This document shows positions 33,541 to 41,782 of a stretch of DNA of 64,000 nucleotides, in pieces (the first letter of the stretch is position 1; each line of letters starts with the position of its first letter). Origin of the DNA: Cohnella nanjingensis (GTDB lineage: Bacteria > Bacillota > Bacilli > Paenibacillales > Paenibacillaceae); assembly GCF_014212125.1 (NCBI RefSeq), contig NZ_JACJVP010000047.1, positions 1 to 64,000 of the forward strand, written 5' to 3'. Made by a program: the position numbers and the translations under genes. Under the pieces are notes generated by a model. It made no database searches. It had not been told where the DNA came from and saw only the letters and a program-made list of their open reading frames with translations.

Positions 33541-34863
33541 TTACTTCTGCGTATCCCTTACGGTCTGGATTTTCTTGGACAGCTCCTCGGGGGTAGCGCT
33601 TCCGATCAGCAGATCCTGGAGTCCCTTGTAGATCACTTCGACCAAAGCCGGACTAAGTTGGATATCGTAGATCGGCGAGAATTTCTTGTCGCTCATCAGT
33701 TTGAAATAATCGACCGCCAACGGAGAAAGCTTCGATTCGTCATAATCCGTCACCTTGACGGGAGGCTGCCCGTTATTTTCGATTTTCTTCCTGCCGTACT
33801 CCTGGCCGGACACTTTTTTGATCAGCGCGATCGCCGCGTCTTTCTTCGCTCCGGTCAGCTTCGAATTGTAGGCCAACGACCAACCGGAACCGCCCGCAAC
33901 GGACAGAGGGTCGCCCTTTCCTCCCGGTACGGCTGGAAGAATCGCAAGTCCGGTCGCCTTCTGAACATCCTCGGGAGCATCGCGGGAAATATTGGTGACC
34001 GCCCAAGCCCCGTCCACCATCATGGCCGCTTGCTTGTTGTAATACAAGGTCCTCGCCTGATCGCCGTCGATGCTGTTAATGTCCGGGTTGAACGTGCCCA
34101 TTTTCGCCAAATCCTGAAGCGCTTTCAAAGCATTTACGAATTCAGGGTCCGTAAATTTCGCTTTTCCTTCCTTCATCGCCTTGAACCAATCCGTACCGGT
34201 GTAGCGGTCTGCCAGCGTTCCGAACAAGACCGAACCGACCGGCACGTTCGACTTGTTGCCCATCGCGATCGGGGTTACCCCGCTGTCCTTGAGTTTGTGG
34301 ATCGCGGTCGTAAATTCCTCCCACGTTTTCGGGAACGAAGCGATGCCCGCTTTCTCGAACAGCTCTTTGTTATAGTAAATGACATGAACAGAGAACATCG
34401 CCGTCGGTACGCCGTAGATTTTGCCGTCGGTCGTAAACTCGTCGAAGCTGTTCGGCAGAAAGCCGTTTTTCCATTCCGGGTCCTGATCCAACGCTTCGTT
34501 GAACGTTCCGACGTATCCCTTCGGAATGTAGTCGATCAGCATGGAGCCATTCGCCACGAACAAGTCGGGCAGTTCTCCCGAGGCGCCTAACGTCGTCATT
34601 TTCACCCGGTAAGGATCGTGCGGAACCGCTTCTTCGACGAGATTGACCGCGGGGTGCTCCTTTCGGAACTCCTCCAAGGCATCCCGGAATAAAGCGCCGT
34701 TCTCGTCGACGTCGAAATGTCCGATCGTCAGCTTGATTTTATCCGCGGAAGTTTCGCCGTCCCCGTTGCCGTTAGACGAATTTTTGCCGCATCCGATTAA
34801 CCCGATAGAAGCGATAAGTAAAACGATCAGAAGCATTTGCATTTTTCTATTTCTAGTAAACAA
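33541..34863 (-). CDS. extracellular sugar-binding lipoprotein
   Basis: The 440-residue protein has a signal peptide with lipobox LIGC (lipidated Cys25). A Ser/Asn/Gly linker and a MalE-like fold follow (ASGELPDLFVANGSMLIDY, KIYGVPTAMFSVHVIYYNKE, GDQARTLYYNKQAAMMVDGA). It should deliver a sugar to the two permeases. The start is TTG at 34863 with AGGAGG 7 nt upstream. Gap to the upstream isomerase-like gene is under 20 bp. Confidence 0.9.
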   Translation of the reverse strand: MFTRNRKMQMLLIVLLIASIGLIGCGKNSSNGNGDGETSADKIKLTIGHFDVDENGALFRDALEEFRKEHPAVNLVEEAVPHDPYRVKMTTLGASGELPDLFVANGSMLIDYIPKGYVGTFNEALDQDPEWKNGFLPNSFDEFTTDGKIYGVPTAMFSVHVIYYNKELFEKAGIASFPKTWEEFTTAIHKLKDSGVTPIAMGNKSNVPVGSVLFGTLADRYTGTDWFKAMKEGKAKFTDPEFVNALKALQDLAKMGTFNPDINSIDGDQARTLYYNKQAAMMVDGAWAVTNISRDAPEDVQKATGLAILPAVPGGKGDPLSVAGGSGWSLAYNSKLTGAKKDAAIALIKKVSGQEYGRKKIENNGQPPVKVTDYDESKLSPLAVDYFKLMSDKKFSPIYDIQLSPALVEVIYKGLQDLLIGSATPEELSKKIQTVRDTQK

Positions 34864-34880
34864 ATGAACCCCTCCTAATG

Positions 34881-35709
34881 TTATAGATTTGCGAATATCT
34901 TATCGAATCCCGCCTTGGATCTTGCCAACAGTTCTTCCATGCTTGCCGAAGTAGACGGGCTCAACACTTCTTGCGCGACGATGCCGGAATATCCTGCCGT
35001 CTGCAAGCCTTGCAGAAATCCGCGCAAATCGATAACGCCTTCGCCGGGATACAAGCGATCGCCATCCAAAAGGTTCTCAATCGGCCCGGCCTTGGCATCG
35101 TTGATATGAACGTGCACGATATGCTCCGGCTTTAATTTCAAAAGATCGTCTACCGCTAGTCTGTTCGTATGCCAATGATAGGAATCGACCAGCAAGCCCA
35201 CATTCCGCGCCCCAATCGTCTCGATCCAATCCAGCGCGTCGTCCATCTCCCATAGAAACGGATTAGCCCATTGCGTCCGCAAATGCCGGCTGCCGACGAA
35301 TTCCAGTCCGAGACGAATGCCGTAAGCTCCGAGAATATCGGCGCAAAGCCTCAATCGGCGCGTCGCCGCAGCCATAAAAGGGGCGGCCGCCTCATCGGTG
35401 GAAGGCAAAATATACGTACAGCACTTGAAGCAGCCTAAGGACATAGCCGCTTGTCCCGCTTCCGCCAGAGCTTTCAAACCTTCGCGAAATCTCCCCTCGC
35501 TCGATCGCCAATCGACATCCAAATCGATGGAACCGATAATGACCCCGTTGCTTTCCAGCAAGTGCGCCGCTTTTTCCCGTCCGTATTGCCGAATAAAATG
35601 AACCGGATTAAGATCGACCGCTTGAAAGCCAAATCGGGCCGCGCCCGAAACAAACTGCTCGTCCGACTCGATCGTTCCCAGACCCGCCCGCGTTAATCCT
35701 CTAAATCAT
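34881..35709 (-). CDS. sugar phosphate isomerase/epimerase-like protein, apparent frameshift at codon 2
   Basis: About 274 codons give a TIM-barrel isomerase/epimerase (LGLEFVGSRH, VGLLVDSYHWHTNR, EHIVHVHINDAKAG, GIVAQEVLSP). The barrel's first strand and helix are encoded upstream of the only usable in-frame start (TTG at 35561): the frame reads GLTRAGLGTIESDEQFVSGA and on to AAHLLESNG, open from 35705. The best initiation site is ATG at 35709 with AGGAGG 8 nt upstream, but it is one base out of frame and meets TAG after two codons. Removing one base after the ATG would restore MFRGLTRAGLG. This is either a recent frameshift, a sequence error, or unusual initiation. First gene of the operon. 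Confidence 0.75.
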
Positions 35710-35762
35710 TTGTAATTCCTCCTAGGACCAATCGAACAAAACGCCAATCGGGTCCACTCCCT

Positions 35763-35776
35763 TGTTATCGCTTACA
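35763..35776 (-). promoter_or_regulatory. cre box (CcpA site) of the catabolic operon
   Basis: The minus strand reads TGTAAGCGATAACA, which fits every fixed position of the cre consensus TGWAANCGNTNWCA. It lies about 55-68 bp upstream of the first gene's ATG. Known biology: CcpA with HPr-Ser-P binds such sites and represses catabolic operons when preferred sugars are present. Confidence 0.82.
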
Positions 35777-35925
35777 TGATTAATCTAACGTTTTTCCGAT
35801 TTGAAGTCTTTGATCACAAAACCGATTTTTTATCTAGAACAACGATCTGTGCCCGCTCCCCCGATCCTTTTCCTTCTTCTCATGAGAACTGAGACGAGCC
35901 CTTATCTTTAAGCCCGAATATCAGG

Positions 35926-35931
35926 TATAAT
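35926..35931 (+). promoter_or_regulatory. -10 element (TATAAT) of the OmpR-type two-component operon
   Basis: A perfect TATAAT lies 60 bp before the response-regulator ATG. A weak TTATCT sits 18 bp upstream as the only -35 candidate. Confidence 0.5.
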
Positions 35932-35991
35932 CGTCGTACCGAATCGAAATGAATAAACCGAGTTTAGAGATGGCGCGAGAGGCGGAAAGAC

Positions 35992-36678
35992 ATGCGCGTG
36001 TTGGTGGTGGAGGACGATCCGACGTTGCTTCAAATCGTTCGCGACCTGTTTGAGAGCGAAGATTTTCTGACGGATGGAGCCGAAACGGGCGAAGACGGAT
36101 ATTACCTGGCGCAGCAGGCGGTGCACGATCTGATTATCTTGGACGTGATGCTGCCCGGTATGAACGGGGTCGAGATCGTCAAGCGGCTGCGGGCTCTTTC
36201 CAATCCGGTCCCCATTATTCTGCTTACAGCCAAAGACAGCGTGGAAGATCGCGTAAACGGTCTTAACGCGGGAGCGGACGACTATGTGGCCAAGCCGTTC
36301 GCCGTAGCGGAACTATTGGCAAGGGCGAAGGCGGTTCTCAGAAGACGAGGAACGATTGACGCGGAAGGCGAATTGTCCTGCGGCCCCGTCAGACTGGTCC
36401 CCTCCGAACGGGACGCCTTCGCCGGAGAGCAGCCTCTGAAGCTGACGGCCAAAGAGTACGAGCTTCTGGAATTTCTGCTATACAACCGGGAAAGGATTCT
36501 GACACGCGATCAAATCTTCGATCGAATCTGGGGATTCGATTCGGGAGCCGCGATGACGGCTGTCGACGTGTACGTGCACCATCTGCGCAAGAAGCTTGAC
36601 GTTCACGGCGCGGGCGGCTTGATTCGGACCGTGCGCGGAGCCGGTTATATGGTCAAAGGCGAGCCCCATGTTCCGTAA
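35992..36678 (+). CDS. OmpR-family response regulator
   Basis: The 228-residue protein has a receiver domain with acidic pair VVEDDP and phospho-acceptor Asp51 (LIILDVMLPG), Thr/Lys switch residues (LLTAKD, AKPF). The C-terminal winged helix carries LTAKEYELLEFLLYN, GAAMTAVDVYVHHLRKKLD and IRTVRGAGYMV. Its end overlaps the kinase gene by 11 bp. It forms a classic pair with the kinase; targets are unknown, and the convergent flavin genes are a possible one. Confidence 0.94.
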   Translation: MRVLVVEDDPTLLQIVRDLFESEDFLTDGAETGEDGYYLAQQAVHDLIILDVMLPGMNGVEIVKRLRALSNPVPIILLTAKDSVEDRVNGLNAGADDYVAKPFAVAELLARAKAVLRRRGTIDAEGELSCGPVRLVPSERDAFAGEQPLKLTAKEYELLEFLLYNRERILTRDQIFDRIWGFDSGAAMTAVDVYVHHLRKKLDVHGAGGLIRTVRGAGYMVKGEPHVP

Positions 36679-37924
36679 CATCCGAAGACGCCTCGTTATC
36701 GTTAACGCCTCCGTGCTGCTTCTCGTTCTTGCGACGCTAGGCGCCGCGCTGTACCTGAACATGCAATACCGCCTGTACCACGACATCGACGAGATCTTGC
36801 AGCAATCGAAGAGCCGCATCCGTTCGGTTCGCCATTTGGACGAGCTCATTCACTCGGATCTTCGTCAATTGCAGCAGGACGAAAGAACGACGTATCTGTT
36901 CTGGGACGCGAAGGGCGCCTTAATCGGCCAACTGCCGGAACGGACCTTCTCCTTGCAGGAAGCCGGAGACTTCAAACCGGACAAGGACTTGGATAAGCCG
37001 CTTACCGTTCGGTCCGAGCATAGCAAATACCGAATACTGCAGGTTCCAAGCGGGAATCCCCCTTCCGGCTCTTCGGGGTCCGTTGACACCATCGCCATCG
37101 TCAAAAATCTGGGGGATGTCACGGGCACGCTGAGGGCTTTGCAGCGGGATATTGCGGCTGGCATTGTCGCGGGCGTCATCCTCTCCATCCTCTTAGGCTA
37201 CTTTCTGGCGGGCCGGGCTCTTGTGCCCATCCGCCGCTCTTGGGATAGACAGCAGCAGTTCGTAGCGGACGCCTCGCACGAGCTGAGAACGCCGACGGCC
37301 GTCATCCATGCGCAGACGGAGCTTCTGCTTCGTCAGCCGAACCGTTCGATCGAACAAGAAAGCCCGAACATATCCAAAATCCTGAGAGAAAGCAAGCGGA
37401 TGGGGAAGCTGGTGGACGACCTGCTGACGCTGGCCCGGACGGACTCTAACCAGTTGCAGCTTCAAACTACCCTCTTCCCCCTGGACGATCTGCTGCGCGA
37501 GTTGTCGGAACAGTTCCGATTAATCGCAGACACCAACTATATCCACATCGAGACCGATATTCAGGAATCCATGCTTTTTGCGGGAGACGAGGGCAGAATT
37601 CGCCAGTTGCTTATTATTCTGCTGGACAACGCCTTCAAGTTTACGCAGCCGGAGGGGCGGATCAAGATAACCGGACGTTACGCATCCCATTCGGTCCTTA
37701 TCCGCATTGAAGACAACGGCTGCGGTATTTCCGAAGACGATCTGCCGCATATTTTCGAACGGTTCTACCGCGGCGACAAGTCCCGTTCGCGCGCTGCCGG
37801 CGGGACGGGACTCGGCTTGTCCATCGCGGAGTGGATCGTCAAGGCGCACGGCGGTAAGATACGCGTGCAATCCGCCGTCCATGTCGGCACGACGGTCGTA
37901 CTGCTGTTCCCGCGCGGTAGATGA
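36668..37924 (+). CDS. sensor histidine kinase (EnvZ/PhoR-like)
   Basis: The 418-residue kinase has membrane segments at about 9-31 and 162-183 flanking an extracytoplasmic sensor of about 130 residues. The H box is FVADASHELRTP with His204. N box (LLDNAFKFT), G1 (DNGCGI), F box and G2 (GGTGLGLSIA) follow. The HAMP region is very short (RALVPIRRSWDRQQQ). It overlaps the response regulator and ends at a bidirectional terminator. Confidence 0.93.
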   Translation: MFRNIRRRLVIVNASVLLLVLATLGAALYLNMQYRLYHDIDEILQQSKSRIRSVRHLDELIHSDLRQLQQDERTTYLFWDAKGALIGQLPERTFSLQEAGDFKPDKDLDKPLTVRSEHSKYRILQVPSGNPPSGSSGSVDTIAIVKNLGDVTGTLRALQRDIAAGIVAGVILSILLGYFLAGRALVPIRRSWDRQQQFVADASHELRTPTAVIHAQTELLLRQPNRSIEQESPNISKILRESKRMGKLVDDLLTLARTDSNQLQLQTTLFPLDDLLRELSEQFRLIADTNYIHIETDIQESMLFAGDEGRIRQLLIILLDNAFKFTQPEGRIKITGRYASHSVLIRIEDNGCGISEDDLPHIFERFYRGDKSRSRAAGGTGLGLSIAEWIVKAHGGKIRVQSAVHVGTTVVLLFPRGR

Positions 37925-37943
37925 CGGAGTTCGCATGGCGCGC

Positions 37944-37983
37944 GAAAAAGCCCTCAGTCTACCAAATAGACTGGGGCTTTTTC
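37944..37983. terminator. bidirectional terminator between kinase and flavin gene set
   Basis: Arms AAAAAGCCC-TCAGTCTA and TAGACTG-GGGCTTTTT form a long stem with CCAAA loop and runs of A and T on both sides. It can end both the two-component operon and the convergent RnfD-like gene. Confidence 0.9.
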
Positions 37984-38010
37984 CCGGATACGTGGCGACG
38001 TCGCTCCAAC

Positions 38011-38853
38011 TTATTTACCTGCAGAACCGGCTTCCGACATGGGTTTTCTGACGGTAGGGCGAATGGTCTTGGAAGCATTAATAGTTAAACGTATTTTCAG
38101 CAGGTGATAAAGATTCGCCAGCAGCAGCCCGATGAACAAGTACATCAGTCCGCCGAACGCGCCGTAAACGGCGGCTCCCGCCGCGGCTGCGAGGATTCCG
38201 AAAACAATCTGGTCTATGACTTTGGCCGGCGAAGTAGGCAGATCAGTAAGCATAAAGAAGCCGAAGAACAGCGCAGCGTTAATGAACGGCGGCCGAAGCG
38301 CATCGGCTGCATCGCCGACGGAGTAATGGCCCATCAGAAACAACGCCAGGAAAAAAAATCCGAAAAACGAAAAGATCTGCGGGAATTTATGGACCCTATC
38401 CGTGACGATATATCCGCCGATCAGAATCAACGCAACGCCCCACGCGGGCAGATCCCCGAATGCCCCCCACCAGCTTTGTCCCGCGTGAAAAATCGGGATA
38501 GACAGCATCAATCCGAAGGCCGCCGGATTAAAGACCGGTTTTTTCCGGTGGACAAGCAGATGTTTGGACAAAATGGAAATGGCCGCCGTTCCCGCAACGA
38601 TAGGCCAGGAGGTCGTCGTCCCCAAGACCAGGGCTATGATGAGTCCCGTAATAACCGCCCCGTCCGGCAGGATTCGCTTTCTTTTTTCGATCAGACAACA
38701 AATAACGTCCACGACGAGCGCAGCGCCGACGGCAATGAGGCCGTTGATCATGCCCTTTATGTCCTGCGACCAGGCGGAGGCAATAAGCAAATATGCGGCC
38801 ATGGCGATGGCGACATAACCTTTGGGCGATTTGAACCATTGGCGCAATGTCAC
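38011..38853 (-). CDS. RnfD/NqrB-like membrane protein
   Basis: The 280-residue protein has about nine membrane segments and matches RnfD/NqrB around PDGAVITGLIIALVLG, LVHRKKPVFNPAAFGLML and FFMLTDLPTSPAK. The flavinylation threonine motif of NqrB/RnfD (SGAT-like) is not seen, so covalent FMN is probably carried by the partner FMN-binding protein instead. No other Rnf or Nqr subunits are present. It is the last gene after the FMN-binding protein and ApbE. Stand-alone RnfD-like proteins of this type occur in extracytosolic flavin electron-transfer loci. Confidence 0.83.
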   Translation of the reverse strand: MTLRQWFKSPKGYVAIAMAAYLLIASAWSQDIKGMINGLIAVGAALVVDVICCLIEKRKRILPDGAVITGLIIALVLGTTTSWPIVAGTAAISILSKHLLVHRKKPVFNPAAFGLMLSIPIFHAGQSWWGAFGDLPAWGVALILIGGYIVTDRVHKFPQIFSFFGFFFLALFLMGHYSVGDAADALRPPFINAALFFGFFMLTDLPTSPAKVIDQIVFGILAAAAGAAVYGAFGGLMYLFIGLLLANLYHLLKIRLTINASKTIRPTVRKPMSEAGSAGK

Positions 38854-39741
38854 TTATATCCCTCCCATTCTAACGATTTGCATATCGGATGCGATGAAAA
38901 TACCTTGAAGCTCAGCCTCTTCGATCAGAGCCTCCCCGCCTGCCGCGTCCATCACAAACGCTGCGGTCGAGAACACGTCCGCCATCATCGCATAAGTCGC
39001 GATCACGCTGCAGCTGATCCAACGACGGGGGGACGATTGGGTCCCGGGGTCGATGATATGGTGCATGCCGGGTATTTTGTCGCTTGGGCGCTCGTAGCTT
39101 CCGGAAGTACAGATGGCCCGGTCGGAAATGTCGATCTCGAAAATGATTTGATCTTTGCGCACGGGATGCCGAATGCCGATTTTCCAAGGCTTCCCTTGTT
39201 CGTCGGACCCGCCCGCATACAAATCGCCGCCGGCATTGACCAAGAACCCTTCAAACGACTTCAATTCATGGGCGGCCAGATCGATGGCGAAACCTTTGGC
39301 TACGGCTCCGAGGTCGATGACCATAGGTTTATGCAAATATATCGTTTGTTCTCGTTCGTTGATGACGACATCCCGATACGTAACGGGACCGTCGGAGGGA
39401 CTTTCAACCGTTTGTCCGGTCAAATAATGGCGGTTAAAGCCGAGCGCCTCCATCGTTTTTCCCACTGTCGGATCGAAAATGCCGTTCGTCCGTTTCGCCA
39501 TTTCCAAAGCAAGCTTGAGGGGTTCGAACAGCAGCGGGCTGACCGGCACGCGGGTCCCGACTTGCCGGCAGGCTATCATCAACTCGCTGTCGGGGCTAAA
39601 ACGGCTGCATGCCTGCTCCACTTGCCGAAACGCCTCAAACGCCCGATCTATCCTCGCTTCCGCTTCCTTCATGGCGTCTCGTTCCCTGGCGACGACCTGT
39701 ATGTCTACAACCGTATCCATGAATAATTTCGTTTTTTTCAT
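38854..39741 (-). CDS. apbE: FAD:protein FMN transferase
   Basis: The 295-residue protein has ApbE signatures: VIDLGAVAKGFAID, LVNAGGDLYAGG, AICTSGSYER, HHIIDPGT and a metal site in MMADVFSTAAF. It transfers FMN from FAD onto Thr/Ser of target proteins. The ATG at 39741 follows the FMN-binding protein stop by 4 bp; no strong ribosome site is seen, so translation is likely coupled. The neighbour carries the target motif SGAT. No N-terminal lipobox is visible with this start, so export is unclear. Confidence 0.92.
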   Translation of the reverse strand: MKKTKLFMDTVVDIQVVARERDAMKEAEARIDRAFEAFRQVEQACSRFSPDSELMIACRQVGTRVPVSPLLFEPLKLALEMAKRTNGIFDPTVGKTMEALGFNRHYLTGQTVESPSDGPVTYRDVVINEREQTIYLHKPMVIDLGAVAKGFAIDLAAHELKSFEGFLVNAGGDLYAGGSDEQGKPWKIGIRHPVRKDQIIFEIDISDRAICTSGSYERPSDKIPGMHHIIDPGTQSSPRRWISCSVIATYAMMADVFSTAAFVMDAAGGEALIEEAELQGIFIASDMQIVRMGGI

Positions 39742-39745
39742 GGCA

Positions 39746-40270
39746 TTAACCGTTCTTGGCCTGGGAGATGGCATTTTGTACGGCGTCCTCGAATGCTTGG
39801 GTACTATAGGTCGCGCCGGATACATTTTTCACTTTCGCGCTTTGTTTTTGCAATACTTCATCAGGCAGCCCAACGATGTCGCTTTCCGAATAATGCATGG
39901 CAAAATGACTGACCTCGACATCCGTTATTTTATCGTTCTTAATCGTTACGGTCACTTCGATCGACCCGCGTCGATTGCTGCCCATGCCCGTATAGGAGCC
40001 ATCGGTATATTGGCCGACGGGGCGGCTCGCCGAAGGGGGGCTTGAATCGCTGGCCGAAGGGCTGCTTGGGCTGGATCCGCCGTCGCCCGAGTAGCCGTAG
40101 CTCGGCGAAGCGACGCCCGGCCGGCCGTCATTCGGCTGGAGAATGGCTTGGGGCGATTGGGTCGGCCCCGGGATGGATGCCTGGGTATCCGTAGTGACAT
40201 ATCCGGCGGCATAGACCGCCGCTATGGCCGTAGAGCATAGGACTACCCACTTTTTTTTCATTTTGGCCAT
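39746..40270 (-). CDS. exported FMN-binding domain protein (ApbE target)
   Basis: The 174-residue protein has an N-terminal hydrophobic anchor (about 8-24), a Ser/Pro/Gly-rich linker (about 32-85) and a C-terminal FMN-binding domain (about 86-170). The domain has GQYTDGSYTGMG, VTIKNDKITDVEVS and VSGATYST. Thr154 in SGAT is the expected site of covalent FMN. The protein should be held outside the membrane and pass electrons with the RnfD-like partner. GGAGG lies 7 nt before the ATG. First gene of the flavin operon. Confidence 0.92.
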   Translation of the reverse strand: MAKMKKKWVVLCSTAIAAVYAAGYVTTDTQASIPGPTQSPQAILQPNDGRPGVASPSYGYSGDGGSSPSSPSASDSSPPSASRPVGQYTDGSYTGMGSNRRGSIEVTVTIKNDKITDVEVSHFAMHYSESDIVGLPDEVLQKQSAKVKNVSGATYSTQAFEDAVQNAISQAKNG

Positions 40271-40291
40271 GTCGATTCCTCCAACCCTGCA

Positions 40292-40320
40292 TTATCTCTT
40301 GCTACAATTCCAATATAAAG
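40292..40320 (-). promoter_or_regulatory. candidate promoter of the flavin operon
   Basis: On the minus strand TTTATA and GATAAT are separated by 17 bp, 22 bp before the start of the FMN-binding protein gene. Confidence 0.4.
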
Positions 40321-40361
40321 GAGCAACATTGAAATTATCTTAAAGACCGGGCCAATCGGAA

Positions 40362-40410
40362 CAATAAAAAGAACCTTGATAGGCCAAGGTTCTGGCCATC
40401 AAGGTCCTCT
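40362..40410 (-). terminator. terminator of the YtrA-type ABC operon
   Basis: Arms ACCTTGAT-GGCC and GGCC-ATCAAGGT form a long stem, followed on the minus strand by TTCTTTTTATTG. It ends the ABC operon whose last stop is at 40502. Confidence 0.85.
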
Positions 40411-40501
40411 AACCGGTCTCAAACACGCGCCATTCATTGTCTCATCTATTACCGTAATCAGTCTCGATTATAGCCGTTACTCGCACGAAGGATGAAGTTC
40501 C

Positions 40502-41782
40502 TTAAACTTTGTAGGCCTTCATGGCCTTGAATACTTCCTTGAACGAAGGCTTCTTGCCGTACATCAGCACGCCTACCCGGTAGATCTTGGCGGCCAGCCA
40601 GCCGATGACGAGGACCGACACCAGCAGGATGCCGACCGAGAGCGCGATCTCCCACCAGGCCGGATTCGCCAGCCCGATGCGCAGGAACAAGATGAAAGGC
40701 GAGAAGAACGGAATGTAGGAGCAGGCGACGATGAACGGGCTGTCCGGATGCGACAATCCGAAGATCGCGATGTAGAAGCCGGCGAGCGTAAGCATCGTGA
40801 CCGGCATGACCGCCTGGCCGAGATCCTCCGTCCGGCTGACGATCGAGCCGATCGCCGCGAATAGCATCGCGTACAGGAAGTAGCCGAGCAGGTAGAGCAC
40901 GACGGCGAAGATCAGCATCTTCGGATCGATCGTATCGAGCCGGATGCCTAGATTCTTGAAGGAATCGGCGTTATGCGGCAGCGACAAGTTCACGACGGTG
41001 GCGCCGACGAGCACGACGAGCTGCACCAGGCCGACGATGAACGTGCCGAGCACTTTGCCGAACATCTGCTTCAGCGGCGATACGCTGGTCACGATGATCT
41101 CCATGACGCGGGAGCTCTTCTCCGCCGTAATCTCCGTCGCGATGAGCTGACCGGTGATCATGACGGCCATGAACAGCAGGATGATGATCGCGTAGGTGAG
41201 ACCGATGGCGGTACCTTGCTCCTCCGCCGTCTTGCCGTTCGCCGAATCGCTGATCTGCACGGAATTCAGCTTCACGGGCGAGAAGAGCTTCTGCAGTTGC
41301 TCCTTCGTCAGCTTTGCGTCCTGCACCGCTTGATTCGTCTTGACCTCTTGGAGGGCCGCTTGCAGCGCTTGAGAGGTATCGGTGTCGAGCATCTTTTTGG
41401 AGTGATAGGTCACGTCCGGGAAACCCGCTTGGTCATTCGTCACGAAGGAGAGGTAGCCTGTGATCGTCTTGTCTTCGATCGCTTGCTTCAGGACGGCGGC
41501 GTCGGCTTCCGCCGAACCTGCCGCCTCGATCGGCACGAGCTGGACTTGCGGCTTCTCCTGCTTGCCGAAGTACGTCTCCAGCCCTTTGATCAGATCGCCC
41601 GGTTCGTCCGTGATATAACCGACCTTGGTCGCGCTGCCGCCGGAGGTGAACTTGTCGATAAAGTAAGGTACATTGGCCCCGACGACGAGCAGAACCGCGA
41701 GAATAATCGTCGTGATGAGGAACGACTTGCTGCGCAGCTTGTTGCGCATCGTGAAGGACATGACGGTCCACATGCTATTCAT
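40502..41782 (-). CDS. ABC-2 type permease (NatB-like)
   Basis: The 426-residue protein has one N-terminal membrane segment (about 20-40), a large external domain (about 45-175), then five or six membrane segments (from about 180). This is the NatB layout. ITAEKSSRVMEIIVTSVSP is a typical cytoplasmic loop. The ATG at 41782 has AGGTG 7 nt upstream and overlaps the ATPase stop by 8 bp. With the NatA-like ATPase it forms an exporter; Na+ export is known for NatAB but is only one possibility. Confidence 0.88.
   Translation of the reverse strand: MNSMWTVMSFTMRNKLRSKSFLITTIILAVLLVVGANVPYFIDKFTSGGSATKVGYITDEPGDLIKGLETYFGKQEKPQVQLVPIEAAGSAEADAAVLKQAIEDKTITGYLSFVTNDQAGFPDVTYHSKKMLDTDTSQALQAALQEVKTNQAVQDAKLTKEQLQKLFSPVKLNSVQISDSANGKTAEEQGTAIGLTYAIIILLFMAVMITGQLIATEITAEKSSRVMEIIVTSVSPLKQMFGKVLGTFIVGLVQLVVLVGATVVNLSLPHNADSFKNLGIRLDTIDPKMLIFAVVLYLLGYFLYAMLFAAIGSIVSRTEDLGQAVMPVTMLTLAGFYIAIFGLSHPDSPFIVACSYIPFFSPFILFLRIGLANPAWWEIALSVGILLVSVLVIGWLAAKIYRVGVLMYGKKPSFKEVFKAMKAYKV

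Larger units (their letters stand above)
35710..35991. other. divergent control region of catabolic operon and two-component system
   Basis: This AT-rich gap holds the cre box (35763-35776) on the operon side and a TATAAT on the regulator side. TTGTGA-type sequence on the minus strand near 35815 could be part of the operon promoter, but no convincing hexamer pair is seen. Confidence 0.5.
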
